From: Granulicella sp. dw_53
Lineage (GTDB): Bacteria > Acidobacteriota > Terriglobia > Terriglobales > Acidobacteriaceae
Length of the DNA stretch: 64,000 bases
Reading direction: 5' to 3'
Assembly (NCBI RefSeq): GCF_018449545.1
Contig: NZ_JAAVUR010000005.1
Location: 62,001 to 126,000 of the forward strand
In this document: in pieces, positions 1 to 9,525 of the stretch
How positions within the stretch are numbered: position 1 is the stretch's first letter
How the letters are laid out: every line of letters begins with the position of its first letter
Translations under genes and position numbers: made by a program
Notes under the pieces: model-generated
Told to the model about the DNA's origin: nothing
Database searches by the model: none
What the model saw: the letters and a program-made list of their open reading frames with translations, nothing else

Positions 1-1500
1 AAGCTCACCTTGTCTGGCAGCCTCGCTACCATTGCCGTGCTGGGAACGGTGCACTTCCTCCACCAGGACAATGTTCATGCAGCCCACGTCACGGCTTCTC
101 CTCTGGACGACAACAGCGTTGCCGCATTGACTTCGATGGATCGTGCGATGCAGTCGCTGGCTGCCCGCGTAACTCCTGCTGTGGTCAACGTTGCAGTGAC
201 CTCCAAGGCAGAGGAGCAATCGGTAGAGATGCAAGGAATGGATCAACAAGACCTACCTCCCGGCTTCGCTCAGTTCTTCGGCGGTGGCAGACATATGCAG
301 ATCCCGCAACGGCCGGAGTTACAACACGGTATTGGAAGCGGCGTCATCATCTCGCCCGATGGATATATCGTGACCAACAACCATGTAGTGGATGGAGCAA
401 CGCAGATCAAGGTGACTCTGCACGACCGTCGTGTCTTGAGCGCGAAGGTGATCGGAGGAGATCAGTTGACGGACCTAGCGGTCATCAAGGTGGATGCCCA
501 CGATCTACCCGCCGTCTCGTGGGGTGATTCAACAAAACTGGAGCCAGGACAGACAGTCCTCGCCTTTGGCAGTCCGTTCGGATACTTCCAGTTCTCGGTG
601 ACACGCGGCATCGTCAGTGCAGTGAACCGCCAGAACCCTTACTCGGAGGATGCGCGGAAGCTGGGTGGCTACATTCAGACAGATGCTGCGATCAACCCGG
701 GCAACTCCGGTGGGGCGCTGGTCAACTCCCACGGTGAACTGGTCGGCATCAACACCTTCATTATCTCCAACAGTGGCTCGTTCGCCGGCGCAGGCTTCGC
801 CATCCCAGCTCAGATAGCGAAGGCGACTGCAGATCAGATCATTAAGACCGGCGGTGTGCATCACGGTTATCTGGGCATCGGCATGAACGATGTCACACCG
901 GAGAACGCCCATTTCTTCAACCTCACGGAGGCGACCGGCTCCATCGTATCGCAGGTCACACCGAACTCCCCGGCCAGTCGCGCCGGGCTGCAGAATGGAG
1001 ACGTGATTGAGCAACTGAATGGACAGAAGGTGCTGGACGGGAGCTCTCTGCAGGTCGCGATAGCCGGGGTAACACCGGGAACGAAGATACAACTCGGAAT
1101 TCTTCGTAATGGTCATCCTCAGACCGTCGATCTCACCGTTGGTGAGTACCACGCCAACGGTCAGGTCGCCAAAGCTGAAAGAGATGCCGATGGGGCTGCA
1201 AAGCAGGGCAGCAAACTGGGGCTTGCGATGTTGGATCTAACCCCGGAGGTCCGGCAACAGCTCAATCTTCCAAACGATGTGAAGGGTGCGGCGATTGAAA
1301 GCGTTCGCCCAGGCAGTCCAGCGGAAGATGCAGGCCTTCAGTCTGGCGACATTATCGTGCAGGTGAACAGGCATGACATCGATTCCGCTAATCAGGCTGT
1401 AACGAGCGTTCGCGCAATTCCGAGCGGACAGGATGTGCTGCTTCTGGTCTGGTCGAAGGGTGGTACGAGTTATCGCATCGTCCATCAGGATCAGGGGTAA
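1..1500 (+). CDS. htrA: HtrA/DegP-family serine protease with two PDZ domains (5' end cut by window edge)
   Basis: Periplasmic Do-type protease that degrades or refolds damaged envelope proteins. The reading frame is open to base 1, so the N-terminus lies outside the window; the first in-frame initiator-like codon is a TTG at 10. Numbering from there, an apparent membrane or signal helix (SLATIAVLGTVHFL) comes first. The trypsin-like domain follows with the triad His125 (TNNHVVDG), Asp155 (LTDLAVIK) and Ser233 (GNSGGALV). PDZ1 begins near residue 275 (GYLGIGM) and PDZ2 near 400 (LGLAMLDLTPEV). All three catalytic residues are present, so activity is expected. A hairpin 17 bases past the stop probably terminates it and the convergent receptor gene. 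The family call is firm; which of DegP, DegQ or DegS it matches is not decided. Confidence 0.93.
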   Translation, partial: KLTLSGSLATIAVLGTVHFLHQDNVHAAHVTASPLDDNSVAALTSMDRAMQSLAARVTPAVVNVAVTSKAEEQSVEMQGMDQQDLPPGFAQFFGGGRHMQIPQRPELQHGIGSGVIISPDGYIVTNNHVVDGATQIKVTLHDRRVLSAKVIGGDQLTDLAVIKVDAHDLPAVSWGDSTKLEPGQTVLAFGSPFGYFQFSVTRGIVSAVNRQNPYSEDARKLGGYIQTDAAINPGNSGGALVNSHGELVGINTFIISNSGSFAGAGFAIPAQIAKATADQIIKTGGVHHGYLGIGMNDVTPENAHFFNLTEATGSIVSQVTPNSPASRAGLQNGDVIEQLNGQKVLDGSSLQVAIAGVTPGTKIQLGILRNGHPQTVDLTVGEYHANGQVAKAERDADGAAKQGSKLGLAMLDLTPEVRQQLNLPNDVKGAAIESVRPGSPAEDAGLQSGDIIVQVNRHDIDSANQAVTSVRAIPSGQDVLLLVWSKGGTSYRIVHQDQG

Positions 1501-1516
1501 GTCATAAGTTGTCAGC

Positions 1517-1550
1517 AAGAGCCGCGCATGTTCTGTGCGCGGCTCTTCTT
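1517..1550. terminator. Bidirectional terminator between htrA and the TonB-dependent receptor
   Basis: A perfect 12-bp inverted repeat (AAGAGCCGCGCA, 7-base loop, TGCGCGGCTCTT) followed by CTTT. It sits between two convergent stop codons, so it can serve both genes. The T tract is short, so efficiency is uncertain. Confidence 0.75.
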
Positions 1551-1553
1551 TGG

Positions 1554-4268
1554 TCAGAAGCTGTAACGGAGGCCGGCCTCGACACGGCGGCCATTATCAG
1601 CGGAGAAGGGAACACCAAACAAAGGCGAGCCCAGCACTCCGCCGACCCCAGTGACATTGGTGTGGTTGAGCACGTTGGAGGAGCGGAGGTTTACCGTCAG
1701 AGTCTGCTGATGCTCTGCCTTGGCATTATGCGTGAGTCCGAAGGTGCGTTGTAGATTGGTATCGAGATAAAACTGCCAGGGCAAGACTCCCATGTTGCGT
1801 GGGAAGACACCAGCCCCGCCGGTCGCTACAAGCAGACCGTAAGGTGTTGCAATGGCACTGGGAGTTCCCGGCGTAGCGTACTGTGGACGGTCGTTGAAGT
1901 TGCCGTCGCCGTTGTTATCGAAGCCGGTTGTAATGTTGTAGCGCGCCGCGCCGCCGGCGTGAAAGTTGCCGCTGAGTTGGATCTTCTTAGGAAAGGCAAG
2001 CGTACCGTTGCCGAAGAGATTCCACATGGGCTGGTTAGTGCGACGTGCAAACTCACCAGCGTTCGAGGTAGAGCTTTGAGGAGTAAAGAAGCTACTGTCG
2101 TCCGTATCGTCGACCAGGTTGACGCGTACTCCTCCGAAGAAGAGTTGCAGATGCTTCAGGGTATGTTGCTCGATCCCCACGAACGTCGCATTGATTCTGC
2201 CCTGGCCGCTATTCTGCATCTGAAGCACGTTGAGGTTCGGGGCACCCGGTCTCGGCCCTGTGGGTATACCGTTTAGCGGCGAGTTGATATTCGCCGAACG
2301 CGTATCGTTCCAGATGCGGCCGATGTAGTAGTCGACCGAAAGGTTCCAACCCCGAGGCAGCATGCGCGTGCCTCCAATGTTGCCCGCGCCCCAGGTGAGA
2401 TTCGAGATGTGCGGAGAGAACTGGCGGATGCTGTGAATCGGCGTTGCATCCGCGAAGGGATCTCCATAGGTTGGGTTGTAGATGGTACTCGTGATGCGGG
2501 CAACGCCATCCTCGCGTTGCACCTCGGCTTGGTTGCCTTTGCCGAAGCGTCCAGAGAACATGCCTCCGTGAGCGTGAAGGGTCCAGGTCCCCTTCTTCGT
2601 GGGCGACCACAGAATGCCGGCTCTCGGAGTCAGTGAGTTGAGCACTGTGGGGTTATTCTGCAGGAAGTAACGTACGCCAGCGGCGATGTGAACGCCGTGA
2701 CCGACGTTCCAGTCGTCCTGTATAAAGACGGCGTTTTGTATCAGGGTGAAGTCGACCTCAGGCGTGCCAGCAACATTGCTGAAGGCGGTGGGTGTTCCTC
2801 CAGGAAGATGGAGTAGAGCGCGCCGATATTGCTCAAGGCCGCTGATCGTCGTGGACTGTCCAGGGACAGGATGCCCATTTGCATCAAGGACTGGAGCGGT
2901 GCCTCCACCGAAGGTGTAAGTGCCGTTGAAGTTGGTGGTGAGCTGCTGCCGTTCTCGGTACATCATCCATTGGGTACCGATCTTAATCGTGTGTTTCTTC
3001 GTCGTGAAGATGGCATCGTCGACAGCCTCCACGTTGAACTCTCGGAGGTGTTGCGGACCAAGGGTGGTCCCGCCTCCGGTGAAGGCGCCAGCTACCTGTA
3101 CTTGTGGGGTAATGGTGGCGGGAGCATCCGTCTCTCCGTCCCAACGAAGGCTCAGGCGTGCCTCATGCATCAGGTGAGAAGATGCGGTGGTGATGTCGCT
3201 GAGACGAAGGACATGTTCGTACCGCTGGCTGTCGTAGCCGCTCTCCGCGAGAGTTGTGCCTCCGACACCTACGTTCTGCAGGTGATTTACATTGGGACTA
3301 TAACTCGCCATGAAGGTATTCTTTGGGCCGAGCTGCCAGTCTATTCGGGCTGTCCCGATCCAGAGGCGCTGCGGTGTTGCGACGTTAGAGACGGCTCTCT
3401 GCGATGTGCCACCACTGTCCAGCGTTACGGCATTCACTACGGCAAAGTTGTCAATGCTTCGATGCTCGAGAGTCACGGAAAAATCGCTGCCCTTCTTGCG
3501 GATAGGACCGGTCAGTTCAAAGCCGTATCGCTGCTTTCCTATTGAGGCCTTACTCGTGGAGAATGGATCGCGCGCGTTCTCCCACGGACTGCCGTTAGTG
3601 GTAAAGAGAGCGCCGTGATAGGCGCTCTGGCCAGGCTTGGTGTAAACCTCAACACGGCCACCGTCGAAGGGCGGCTCACGGTATTCGGCGGAGAACTGAT
3701 CGGGATTGACTCGAATATAGGCGATGGTGCTCTTCGGAGGTAGCTTGCTCGTGTCCTGAAAGCCATCGACGGCGATGGTCGTATTAGAAGGATTGCCGCC
3801 GCCCGCAGCGGCCAGTTGCTGCAACTCTCGGAGAAGATCGTCAGGATCGTCAGCCAATAATTGCAACTGATTGCCGGAGATAGTCTGTGTAGGACCGCTG
3901 GATGCGGGACTACTGTTCGCTGCTTCGTCGCCGTTTACGTCGACCTGAGTCTCAACGTCTTCCGGACGCAGTACGAGATCTAGAGAGCTTGTGTGCGGCG
4001 TCGTTAGGGACAGATCTTGCTTAGCAAATCCCGGCGCGGCTGTGGATAGATGATGTGGCCCGTTGGAGACACACGCAAATCGAAAGCGGCCATCTACACC
4101 GCTCTTCTCAATCTCAGTCCCGTCCAGTGTAAGCGTGGCCTCTGGAATAAGTGCGGACGTGGTATCGCGGATGATGCCGGTGAGCGTTGTCCCGCGGCAG
4201 GCGTTCTGGGCTTGAGCGTGCGATATCGTAAGCGCTGCAATACCTGCAGCGGCGGCGAGAAGCTTCAT
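1554..4268 (-). CDS. TonB-dependent receptor, Oar-like, with carboxypeptidase-regulatory N-terminal domain
   Basis: Outer-membrane protein of 904 residues. The ATG at 4268 is chosen because it opens a typical signal peptide (MKLLAAAAGIAALTISHAQA); a longer frame exists upstream but would bury that signal. After cleavage comes a carboxypeptidase-regulatory-like beta sandwich (about residues 22-105, TLTGIIRDTTSALIPEATL). A plug-like region follows (about 120-230, including TIAVDGFQDTSKLPP). The rest is a beta barrel ending in aromatic Phe (GLRYSF), as expected for insertion by the BAM machinery. Oar-like receptors of this layout are very abundant in Acidobacteria and Myxococcus and are usually linked to uptake of large or polymeric substrates. 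The substrate cannot be read from the sequence. Confidence 0.88.
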   Translation of the reverse strand: MKLLAAAAGIAALTISHAQAQNACRGTTLTGIIRDTTSALIPEATLTLDGTEIEKSGVDGRFRFACVSNGPHHLSTAAPGFAKQDLSLTTPHTSSLDLVLRPEDVETQVDVNGDEAANSSPASSGPTQTISGNQLQLLADDPDDLLRELQQLAAAGGGNPSNTTIAVDGFQDTSKLPPKSTIAYIRVNPDQFSAEYREPPFDGGRVEVYTKPGQSAYHGALFTTNGSPWENARDPFSTSKASIGKQRYGFELTGPIRKKGSDFSVTLEHRSIDNFAVVNAVTLDSGGTSQRAVSNVATPQRLWIGTARIDWQLGPKNTFMASYSPNVNHLQNVGVGGTTLAESGYDSQRYEHVLRLSDITTASSHLMHEARLSLRWDGETDAPATITPQVQVAGAFTGGGTTLGPQHLREFNVEAVDDAIFTTKKHTIKIGTQWMMYRERQQLTTNFNGTYTFGGGTAPVLDANGHPVPGQSTTISGLEQYRRALLHLPGGTPTAFSNVAGTPEVDFTLIQNAVFIQDDWNVGHGVHIAAGVRYFLQNNPTVLNSLTPRAGILWSPTKKGTWTLHAHGGMFSGRFGKGNQAEVQREDGVARITSTIYNPTYGDPFADATPIHSIRQFSPHISNLTWGAGNIGGTRMLPRGWNLSVDYYIGRIWNDTRSANINSPLNGIPTGPRPGAPNLNVLQMQNSGQGRINATFVGIEQHTLKHLQLFFGGVRVNLVDDTDDSSFFTPQSSTSNAGEFARRTNQPMWNLFGNGTLAFPKKIQLSGNFHAGGAARYNITTGFDNNGDGNFNDRPQYATPGTPSAIATPYGLLVATGGAGVFPRNMGVLPWQFYLDTNLQRTFGLTHNAKAEHQQTLTVNLRSSNVLNHTNVTGVGGVLGSPLFGVPFSADNGRRVEAGLRYSF

Positions 4269-4706
4269 AACTAGACCTCGTGTCGCGGGAGGGGCGCATA
4301 CGAAAGAGAAATATCGCCGCGCGAAAGTGAACCCGCAATTGTTTTGAAGCTGTATTACGTCGCCTGATGTGCGGAAGTTCCCTGGCAAAATACAAAACAT
4401 CTATGCCGTTCAACTTTTACGTCGATCAAGCTGTCGCTGCACGTCTATTTGATTAACCCAGTGAGGGGCAACCACGGTCGAGATAAATGGGGCCGTCGCG
4501 GATAACTCCTCGCGGCTATATTTTCTTCGACCTGGGTTGGACTTCTTGAATTCACAAAGTCACATTCCGTTTTCACCTGTTCACCGTGGTTTCATTTTTA
4601 ATACGAGGCGTGGATAGCATCCACACCCGGAAGAGGGTAATCTCATTCCAAGAGTTCGATGACGCCCGATTGGATATTTGGCCGGGCTCCTTGAAAGGGG
4701 GAAGCA
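4269..4706. other. Divergent intergenic region, 438 bp
   Basis: Lies between the leftward receptor gene and rightward gnd and must hold both promoters. I see no convincing ORF, RNA or operator. Gnd has a purine-rich ribosome site (GGGGGAAGC) directly before its ATG at 4707. Confidence 0.5.
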
Positions 4707-5729
4707 ATGCAACTGGGAATGGTTGGATTGGGAAGAATGGGAGCGAACATGGTTCGTCGACTGGCGAAACGCGGTCACGAGTGCGTCGTCTTCGACATGT
4801 CGCCTAAAGTCGTCGGAGAACTGGCGAAGGAAGAAAAAGTTACCGGCTCGTCCTCTTTATTGGATCTTATAAATAAGCTGACAGCTCCCCGCGCAATTTG
4901 GTTAATGATTCCGGCTGGGGTCGTCGAACAGACCATCGCTGAGATCGCTCCTCATCTTGCATCGGGCGACATTTTGATCGACGGTGGCAACTCTTACTAT
5001 GTGGACGATATCCGTCGGGCCAAGAATCTCGCCGCTGATGGAATTAATTACGTAGATGTCGGTACCAGCGGCGGAGTGTGGGGTCTGGAGCGCGGCTACT
5101 GCATGATGATCGGCGGACCCGAGGCTGTAGTTGAGCATCTTGATCCTATCTTCCAGGCGATCGCTCCTGGTATCGGAGATATTCCTCCAACTCCTGGTCG
5201 AGAGAAGGTTGGTGGAACTGCCGAACAGGGATATCTGCACTGTGGTGAGAGTGGAAGCGGACACTTCGTCAAGATGGTCCATAATGGGATCGAATATGGC
5301 ATGATGGCTGCATACGCTGAGGGCTTGAGTATCCTTAAATCTGCCAATGTCGGAAAGCTGACTGGTGAGATCGATGCCGAGACCACGCCACTTCGCGATC
5401 CCGAACATTATCAGTATGACTTCAACCTCACTGAAGTGGCGGAGGTCTGGCGTCGCGGAAGCGTGATCGCATCCTGGTTGTTGGATCTGACTGCAACTGC
5501 GTTAGTAGAAGATCCTGCGCTCGCGAAGTTTAGCGGAAGAGTCTCGGACTCGGGAGAAGGGCGATGGACGGTGAAAGCCGCAATCGACGAAGGAGTGCCA
5601 ACTCCAGTTCTCACGACCGCGCTCTACGAAAGATTTAGCTCTCGGGGACTGGGAGATTTTTCCGACAAACTTCTGTCGGCGATGCGCTACGAGTTTGGTG
5701 GCCATCTCGAAAAGTCAGTTCCTAAATAA
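4707..5729 (+). CDS. gnd: 6-phosphogluconate dehydrogenase (decarboxylating), short form
   Basis: Converts 6-phosphogluconate to ribulose 5-phosphate and CO2 in the oxidative pentose phosphate pathway; cytoplasmic. The Rossmann nucleotide loop is at the N-terminus (GLGRMGANM). The substrate motif VDVGTSGGVWGLERG and the catalytic stretch SGSGHFVKMVHNGIEYG are both intact. At 340 residues it belongs to the short class, not the 470-residue E. coli Gnd type; short enzymes are often NAD-preferring, but that is family knowledge and not shown here. It is followed after 24 bp by zwf, so the two oxidative dehydrogenases form an operon. No 6-phosphogluconolactonase gene lies between or beside them. 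Confidence 0.93.
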   Translation: MQLGMVGLGRMGANMVRRLAKRGHECVVFDMSPKVVGELAKEEKVTGSSSLLDLINKLTAPRAIWLMIPAGVVEQTIAEIAPHLASGDILIDGGNSYYVDDIRRAKNLAADGINYVDVGTSGGVWGLERGYCMMIGGPEAVVEHLDPIFQAIAPGIGDIPPTPGREKVGGTAEQGYLHCGESGSGHFVKMVHNGIEYGMMAAYAEGLSILKSANVGKLTGEIDAETTPLRDPEHYQYDFNLTEVAEVWRRGSVIASWLLDLTATALVEDPALAKFSGRVSDSGEGRWTVKAAIDEGVPTPVLTTALYERFSSRGLGDFSDKLLSAMRYEFGGHLEKSVPK

Positions 5730-5753
5730 CCTTGCAATTTAGAAAGTGAGTCT

Positions 5754-7160
5754 ATGGATCTACATTCCGATGCGCTCGTCTTCTTCGGCGCCACTGGCGA
5801 TTTGGCCTACAAGAAGATCTTTCCAGCATTGCAGTCCATGATTAAGCGCGGCAATCTCAATGTTCCGGTCGTCGGAGTGGCGAAGGCCGGATGGAACCTC
5901 GATCAGTTCAAAGCTCGTGCGCAAGACAGCCTCGAAAAGCATGGTGGTCTCGATCAAGCAGCATGGGAGAAGCTTAGTTTGTTGCTGCGTTACGTCGATG
6001 GCGATTACGCGGACTCTGCTACTTTCGCCGCAGTGCGAAAGGAGCTTGGTGCAGCGAAGCGGCCTGCTCATTATCTGGCGATTCCACCTTCGCTTTTTGA
6101 GAAGGTTGTCGAACAGTTGGTGGGTTCGGGTTGCGCCGAAGGAGCGCGCATGATTGTGGAGAAACCCTTCGGTCATGATCTCGCTTCAGCTCAAGAGCTC
6201 AATCGAATCCTGCTCTCAGCGTTTCCAGAGTCGTCTATCTTTCGTATCGATCACTATCTTGCCAAAGGTCCTGTGCACAACATGGTCTCCTTTCGCTTTT
6301 CGAACTCCTTTCTTGAGCCGTTATGGAATCGGGATCATATCGAGAGCGTCCAGATCACGATGGCGGAGGACTTCGGCATTCAGGGACGAGGCGCATTTTA
6401 CGACCAGACGGGCGCGATACGGGACGTGATTCAGAACCATATCTTCCAGGTGATGTGCAACCTCGCGATGGAATGTCCGGCGCGAAGGGATAGCGAGTCG
6501 ATGCGCGATGAAAAGGTTAAAGTCCTGAAGGCGATCCCTCCTTTGGACTCGAAGAACCTGGTTCGCGGCCAGTTTCATGGCTATCTGGACGAGAAAGGGG
6601 TCGCTCCGAACTCACAGGTCGAAACCTTTGCCGCGCTTCGTCTGGAGATCAAATCCTGGCGATGGGATGGCGTTCCTTTTTACATTCGCGCGGGAAAGAA
6701 TCTCCCGGTTACCTGCACGGAGGTTATGGCTCGCTTTCGAAAACCTCCCGCAACCAACATGACCGAGACTGACGTTCCCCAAAACTACGTGCGTTTTCGC
6801 ATCAGTCCCGAGATGACGGTTGCGATGGCAGTGTCGGTCACCTCGCCTACCGGGGCAGGGAACCGGCAGGCGGTGGAGCTGGTTGCGACTCGTCATCCGC
6901 GTCCGGAGGAGATGGAGGCGTATGAGCGGGTTCTGAGCGACGCTATGGCGGGTGATGCCACGCTGTTTGCGCGACAGGATTACGTGGAAGAGGCCTGGCG
7001 GATCGTCGATCCGGTGCTGAAGGAGACGACTCCTGTCTTCGCCTATGAACCTCATACGTGGGGTCCTGAGGAGGTTGAGCAGAGTATCTTGCCGGCTGGT
7101 GGATGGGATGAACCCCAGGCGGAAGAGCAGGAAGACTTTCGGGTCGTTGGACCGCGGTAG
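5754..7160 (+). CDS. zwf: Glucose-6-phosphate 1-dehydrogenase
   Basis: Oxidises glucose 6-phosphate to 6-phosphogluconolactone, the entry step of the oxidative pentose phosphate pathway. At 468 residues it is slightly short for the family (about 480-510). Visible motifs are the nucleotide-binding [16 protein letters not shown] at the N-terminus, EKPFGHDL, and the active-site signature RIDHYLAKG (canonical RIDHYLGK, with Ala-Lys-Gly here). It sits 24 bp after gnd and ends about 30 bp before a strong terminator hairpin. Confidence 0.95.
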   Translation: MDLHSDALVFFGATGDLAYKKIFPALQSMIKRGNLNVPVVGVAKAGWNLDQFKARAQDSLEKHGGLDQAAWEKLSLLLRYVDGDYADSATFAAVRKELGAAKRPAHYLAIPPSLFEKVVEQLVGSGCAEGARMIVEKPFGHDLASAQELNRILLSAFPESSIFRIDHYLAKGPVHNMVSFRFSNSFLEPLWNRDHIESVQITMAEDFGIQGRGAFYDQTGAIRDVIQNHIFQVMCNLAMECPARRDSESMRDEKVKVLKAIPPLDSKNLVRGQFHGYLDEKGVAPNSQVETFAALRLEIKSWRWDGVPFYIRAGKNLPVTCTEVMARFRKPPATNMTETDVPQNYVRFRISPEMTVAMAVSVTSPTGAGNRQAVELVATRHPRPEEMEAYERVLSDAMAGDATLFARQDYVEEAWRIVDPVLKETTPVFAYEPHTWGPEEVEQSILPAGGWDEPQAEEQEDFRVVGPR

Positions 7161-7191
7161 TCGCGACTTTTATAACCATTTACGGTGACGA

Positions 7192-7229
7192 AGAGAAGGC
7201 CAGCCCGTTGGGCTGGCCTTCTCTCTTTA
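7192..7229 (+). terminator. Intrinsic terminator after gnd-zwf
   Basis: A perfect 14-bp stem (AGAGAAGGCCAGCC, 5-base loop, GGCTGGCCTTCTCT) followed by CTTTA. It could also end transcription reading leftward from the neighbouring tRNA-Leu. Confidence 0.88.
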
Positions 7230-7240
7230 ATTCTTTGGAT

Positions 7241-7325
7241 TGGTGCGGAGGAGGGGACTTGAACCCCTATGCCTTGCGGCGCTAGCACCTCAAGCTAGTG
7301 CGTCTGCCAATTTCGCCACCTCCGC
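7241..7325 (-). tRNA. tRNA-Leu (anticodon GAG)
   Basis: The reverse strand folds as an 85-nt class II tRNA: acceptor GCGGAGG/CCTCCGC with encoded CCA, anticodon arm CTAGC-TTGAGGT-GCTAG, a long variable arm, and T arm GGGG-TTCAAGT-CCCC. The anticodon is GAG. Confidence 0.96.
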
Positions 7326-8355
7326 TTTGCGCCTTGTGAATGAGCACAGGTTGCGGTGAGCAATCCGAAGGTAAGTATAGCATTCCATCCGTGTTGCACC
7401 AATCTCGGCTGTGGGTTGTGTGGTGATGCTCATTTTTCCTGACTTACCTTTCTGTTTGCTGTTGTTTCTGCCGCTGTGCTGTCTTGCTGGGCTCTCACTC
7501 TCTTCCTTGACAGTGTGGCCGGTGTCTCTCTTACGCCCATGCCTCGGGGGGTGCCCCCCCCTTGCCTGGGTGTAAGCGATTTGGTTTGAGTTGGATATGG
7601 CGGGGTGGGCTCCGCAAAATATTCTAACCAAATGGGTTGCTTCCAAATATGGGAAACAAAGGGGATAAGGCTGCCGGGCTATGGTTCACTTTGTTTTTCT
7701 TTTCACTATTTCTATTTTAAGAGATTGACCGTAACTTAAGTGCCACTTGGATCTCTCTCATTTGGAATGGGTTAGGTTGTTTTGGGGCTTAACATGTAAT
7801 TTTGCTGGGGTTTTGCGGGTAAAAATAACGGTGATCTTTCTGTTGTTTCGGCTTGGTCTTTTGGGAAGGTGAACGCTTTGTTCTTCGACTCTGTGGGTGG
7901 TTGAGGTTGTTCGCGTGATCTTTCTTTGATTGGGTGGATTCAGTGCTGTTGCTGGGATTTGTGGAATGCTTTCTTGCAGCTTCTATGGGTTGTGATTCCC
8001 ACCCTTCGCGAGAAGCAAAGGCGCGAAGGATGGGGCACCCGGGCGGTGGTGGTGGGTTGAGGAGAACGACGGCGAGAACAAGCAACTGCAACCGCAGGTC
8101 TTTCGACTACGCCCCTCGCGATGAGACTGCGAGGGGCTTCGCTCAAGATGACAAATTTGTGGGGTGCCCGGGCTTTGTGTGTGTAACCAGGTAAATTGTG
8201 TGGTACCTGGGAGATAGTGTGTGGCACACGGGTGATTGTGCGTTAGGAAGGAAGGAAGGCGGTCGGGCTTTCGCCCGATACCCCACCCTATTTGCGATGA
8301 AGCTGCAAAAAGGATGGGGCACCCGCGGTTGTGCTGCTTCGGGTTTGGTGGTGGT
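7326..8355. repeat. Gene-free 1030-bp gap filled by dispersed repeat modules (locus 1)
   Basis: No plausible gene is present. It holds a C/G-homopolymer hairpin and a CCTTGCCTGGGTGTAA block (7545-7648), a TTCTATTTTA...AAGTGCCACTTGG block extending to a TTTTGCTGGG tail (7709-7820), and three REP-like hairpins: 7998-8035 (CCCACCCTTCGC/GCGAAGGATGGG), 8112-8136 (CCCCTCGC/GCGAGGGG) and 8253-8324 (around CCCCACCCT...AGGATGGGG). Matching modules recur near 26.4-26.8 kb and 39.1-39.7 kb in this window. Confidence 0.8.
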
Positions 8356-9477
8356 TTAGCGGGATAGGGTTAGGGCCAGGAGGGTGTCGGCTACGCGGTC
8401 GTAGTCGTGGCGGAGGACGTCGCCCTCGTGGACGAAGTCTCCGGTGATGGGTTCCACGCCCAGGGCGCGGATGCGGTCGAGGTCGGGCTCGACGGGGCTT
8501 TGGCCTTCGCGGGCGTATTGTTCGAGGCGTTCGGGGGAGATGGGGGCGGTGTTGATGAGGGCGTAGTCGAAGACGGGTTTGCCGGTGGTCACGGCGTGTT
8601 CGAGGATCTTCTCGATGTGCTGGGAGGCGGTGAGGCCGATGGACTCGTTGGCCTGGGTCATGAGGTTGCAGATGTAGACGCGGGCGGCCTTGGACTCTGC
8701 GAGCGCCTCGGGGATGCCGCGCACGAGCAGGTTGGTGATGAGGGAGGTGTAGAGGGAGCCAGGGCCGAGGGTGATGAGGTCGGCGTGGGCGATGGCCTCC
8801 AGGGTGTCGGGCAGGGGATCGGCGGTGGCGGGCTCGAGCATGAGCTCGACGATGCGACGGCGGCTGGCGGTGATGTTGGTCTCACCGTGGACGGTGGAGC
8901 CGTCGTCCATGAGCGCGGCGAGGCTGACGTTGGTGTTGGTGGCGGGGAAGATGCGTCCGCGGGTGGCGAGGATCTGGGAGGACATCTGCACGGCCTGGGC
9001 GAAGTCTCCGGTGATGTGGGAGAGGGCGGCGACGAAGAGGTTGCCGAAGCTGTGGCCTTCGAGCTCGCCCTGGCCGAAGCGGAACTGGAAGAGCTGGGAG
9101 AGGAGGTGTTCGTCTTCGGAGAGGGCGACCATGCAGTTGCGTACGTCGCCTGGGGGGAGCATCTGGAGGTCTTCGCGGAGGCGGCCGGAGGAGCCGCCAT
9201 CGTCGGTAACGGTGACTACGGCGGAGAGGTCGCGGATGGCGCAAGGGACGGTGGGGCAGGGCGCGGCCTTTGCGCCGTTGAAGGCGGACGGGGTCTCGAT
9301 CCTGATCCCACGGCGGCGGTCGGGGCTGGCGACGTAGCGTTTGAGGCCGCGCAGGAGGGTCGAAAGCCCGGTTCCTCCGCCGATGGCTACGACGCGGAGG
9401 GACCGGGTTTCAGTCTTGCTGGAATGAGTAGGGGTCGGACTCGGCTGGGCCGAGGGGGAGTCGCCCGGGATTTGCAT
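8356..9477 (-). CDS. yvcK: YvcK/CofD-like gluconeogenesis and cell-shape factor
   Basis: A 373-residue cytoplasmic member of the YvcK (CofD-like) family, which binds UDP-sugars and is needed for growth on gluconeogenic carbon and normal envelope synthesis in Bacillus and Mycobacterium. The family hallmarks are clear: VVAIGGGTGLSTLLRGLKRY near residue 30, then TVTDDGGSSGRLREDLQMLP, PPGDVRNCMVALS and SFGNLFVAAL. The first 28 residues are Ser/Pro/Thr-rich and probably disordered. It is last in a leftward cluster after a TPR protein (48-bp gap). A GC-driven open frame on the other strand covers it but is not a gene. Confidence 0.9.
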   Translation of the reverse strand: MQIPGDSPSAQPSPTPTHSSKTETRSLRVVAIGGGTGLSTLLRGLKRYVASPDRRRGIRIETPSAFNGAKAAPCPTVPCAIRDLSAVVTVTDDGGSSGRLREDLQMLPPGDVRNCMVALSEDEHLLSQLFQFRFGQGELEGHSFGNLFVAALSHITGDFAQAVQMSSQILATRGRIFPATNTNVSLAALMDDGSTVHGETNITASRRRIVELMLEPATADPLPDTLEAIAHADLITLGPGSLYTSLITNLLVRGIPEALAESKAARVYICNLMTQANESIGLTASQHIEKILEHAVTTGKPVFDYALINTAPISPERLEQYAREGQSPVEPDLDRIRALGVEPITGDFVHEGDVLRHDYDRVADTLLALTLSR

Positions 9478-9525
9478 GTTTTCGATTCTAATGGGTCCGG
9501 TTTCGAGACGACTCCCTGGGGAGAC

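Noticed and set aside
7290..7646. Leftward 118-codon frame across tRNA-Leu
   Set aside because: Overlaps the tRNA and repeat modules and has no protein-like pattern.
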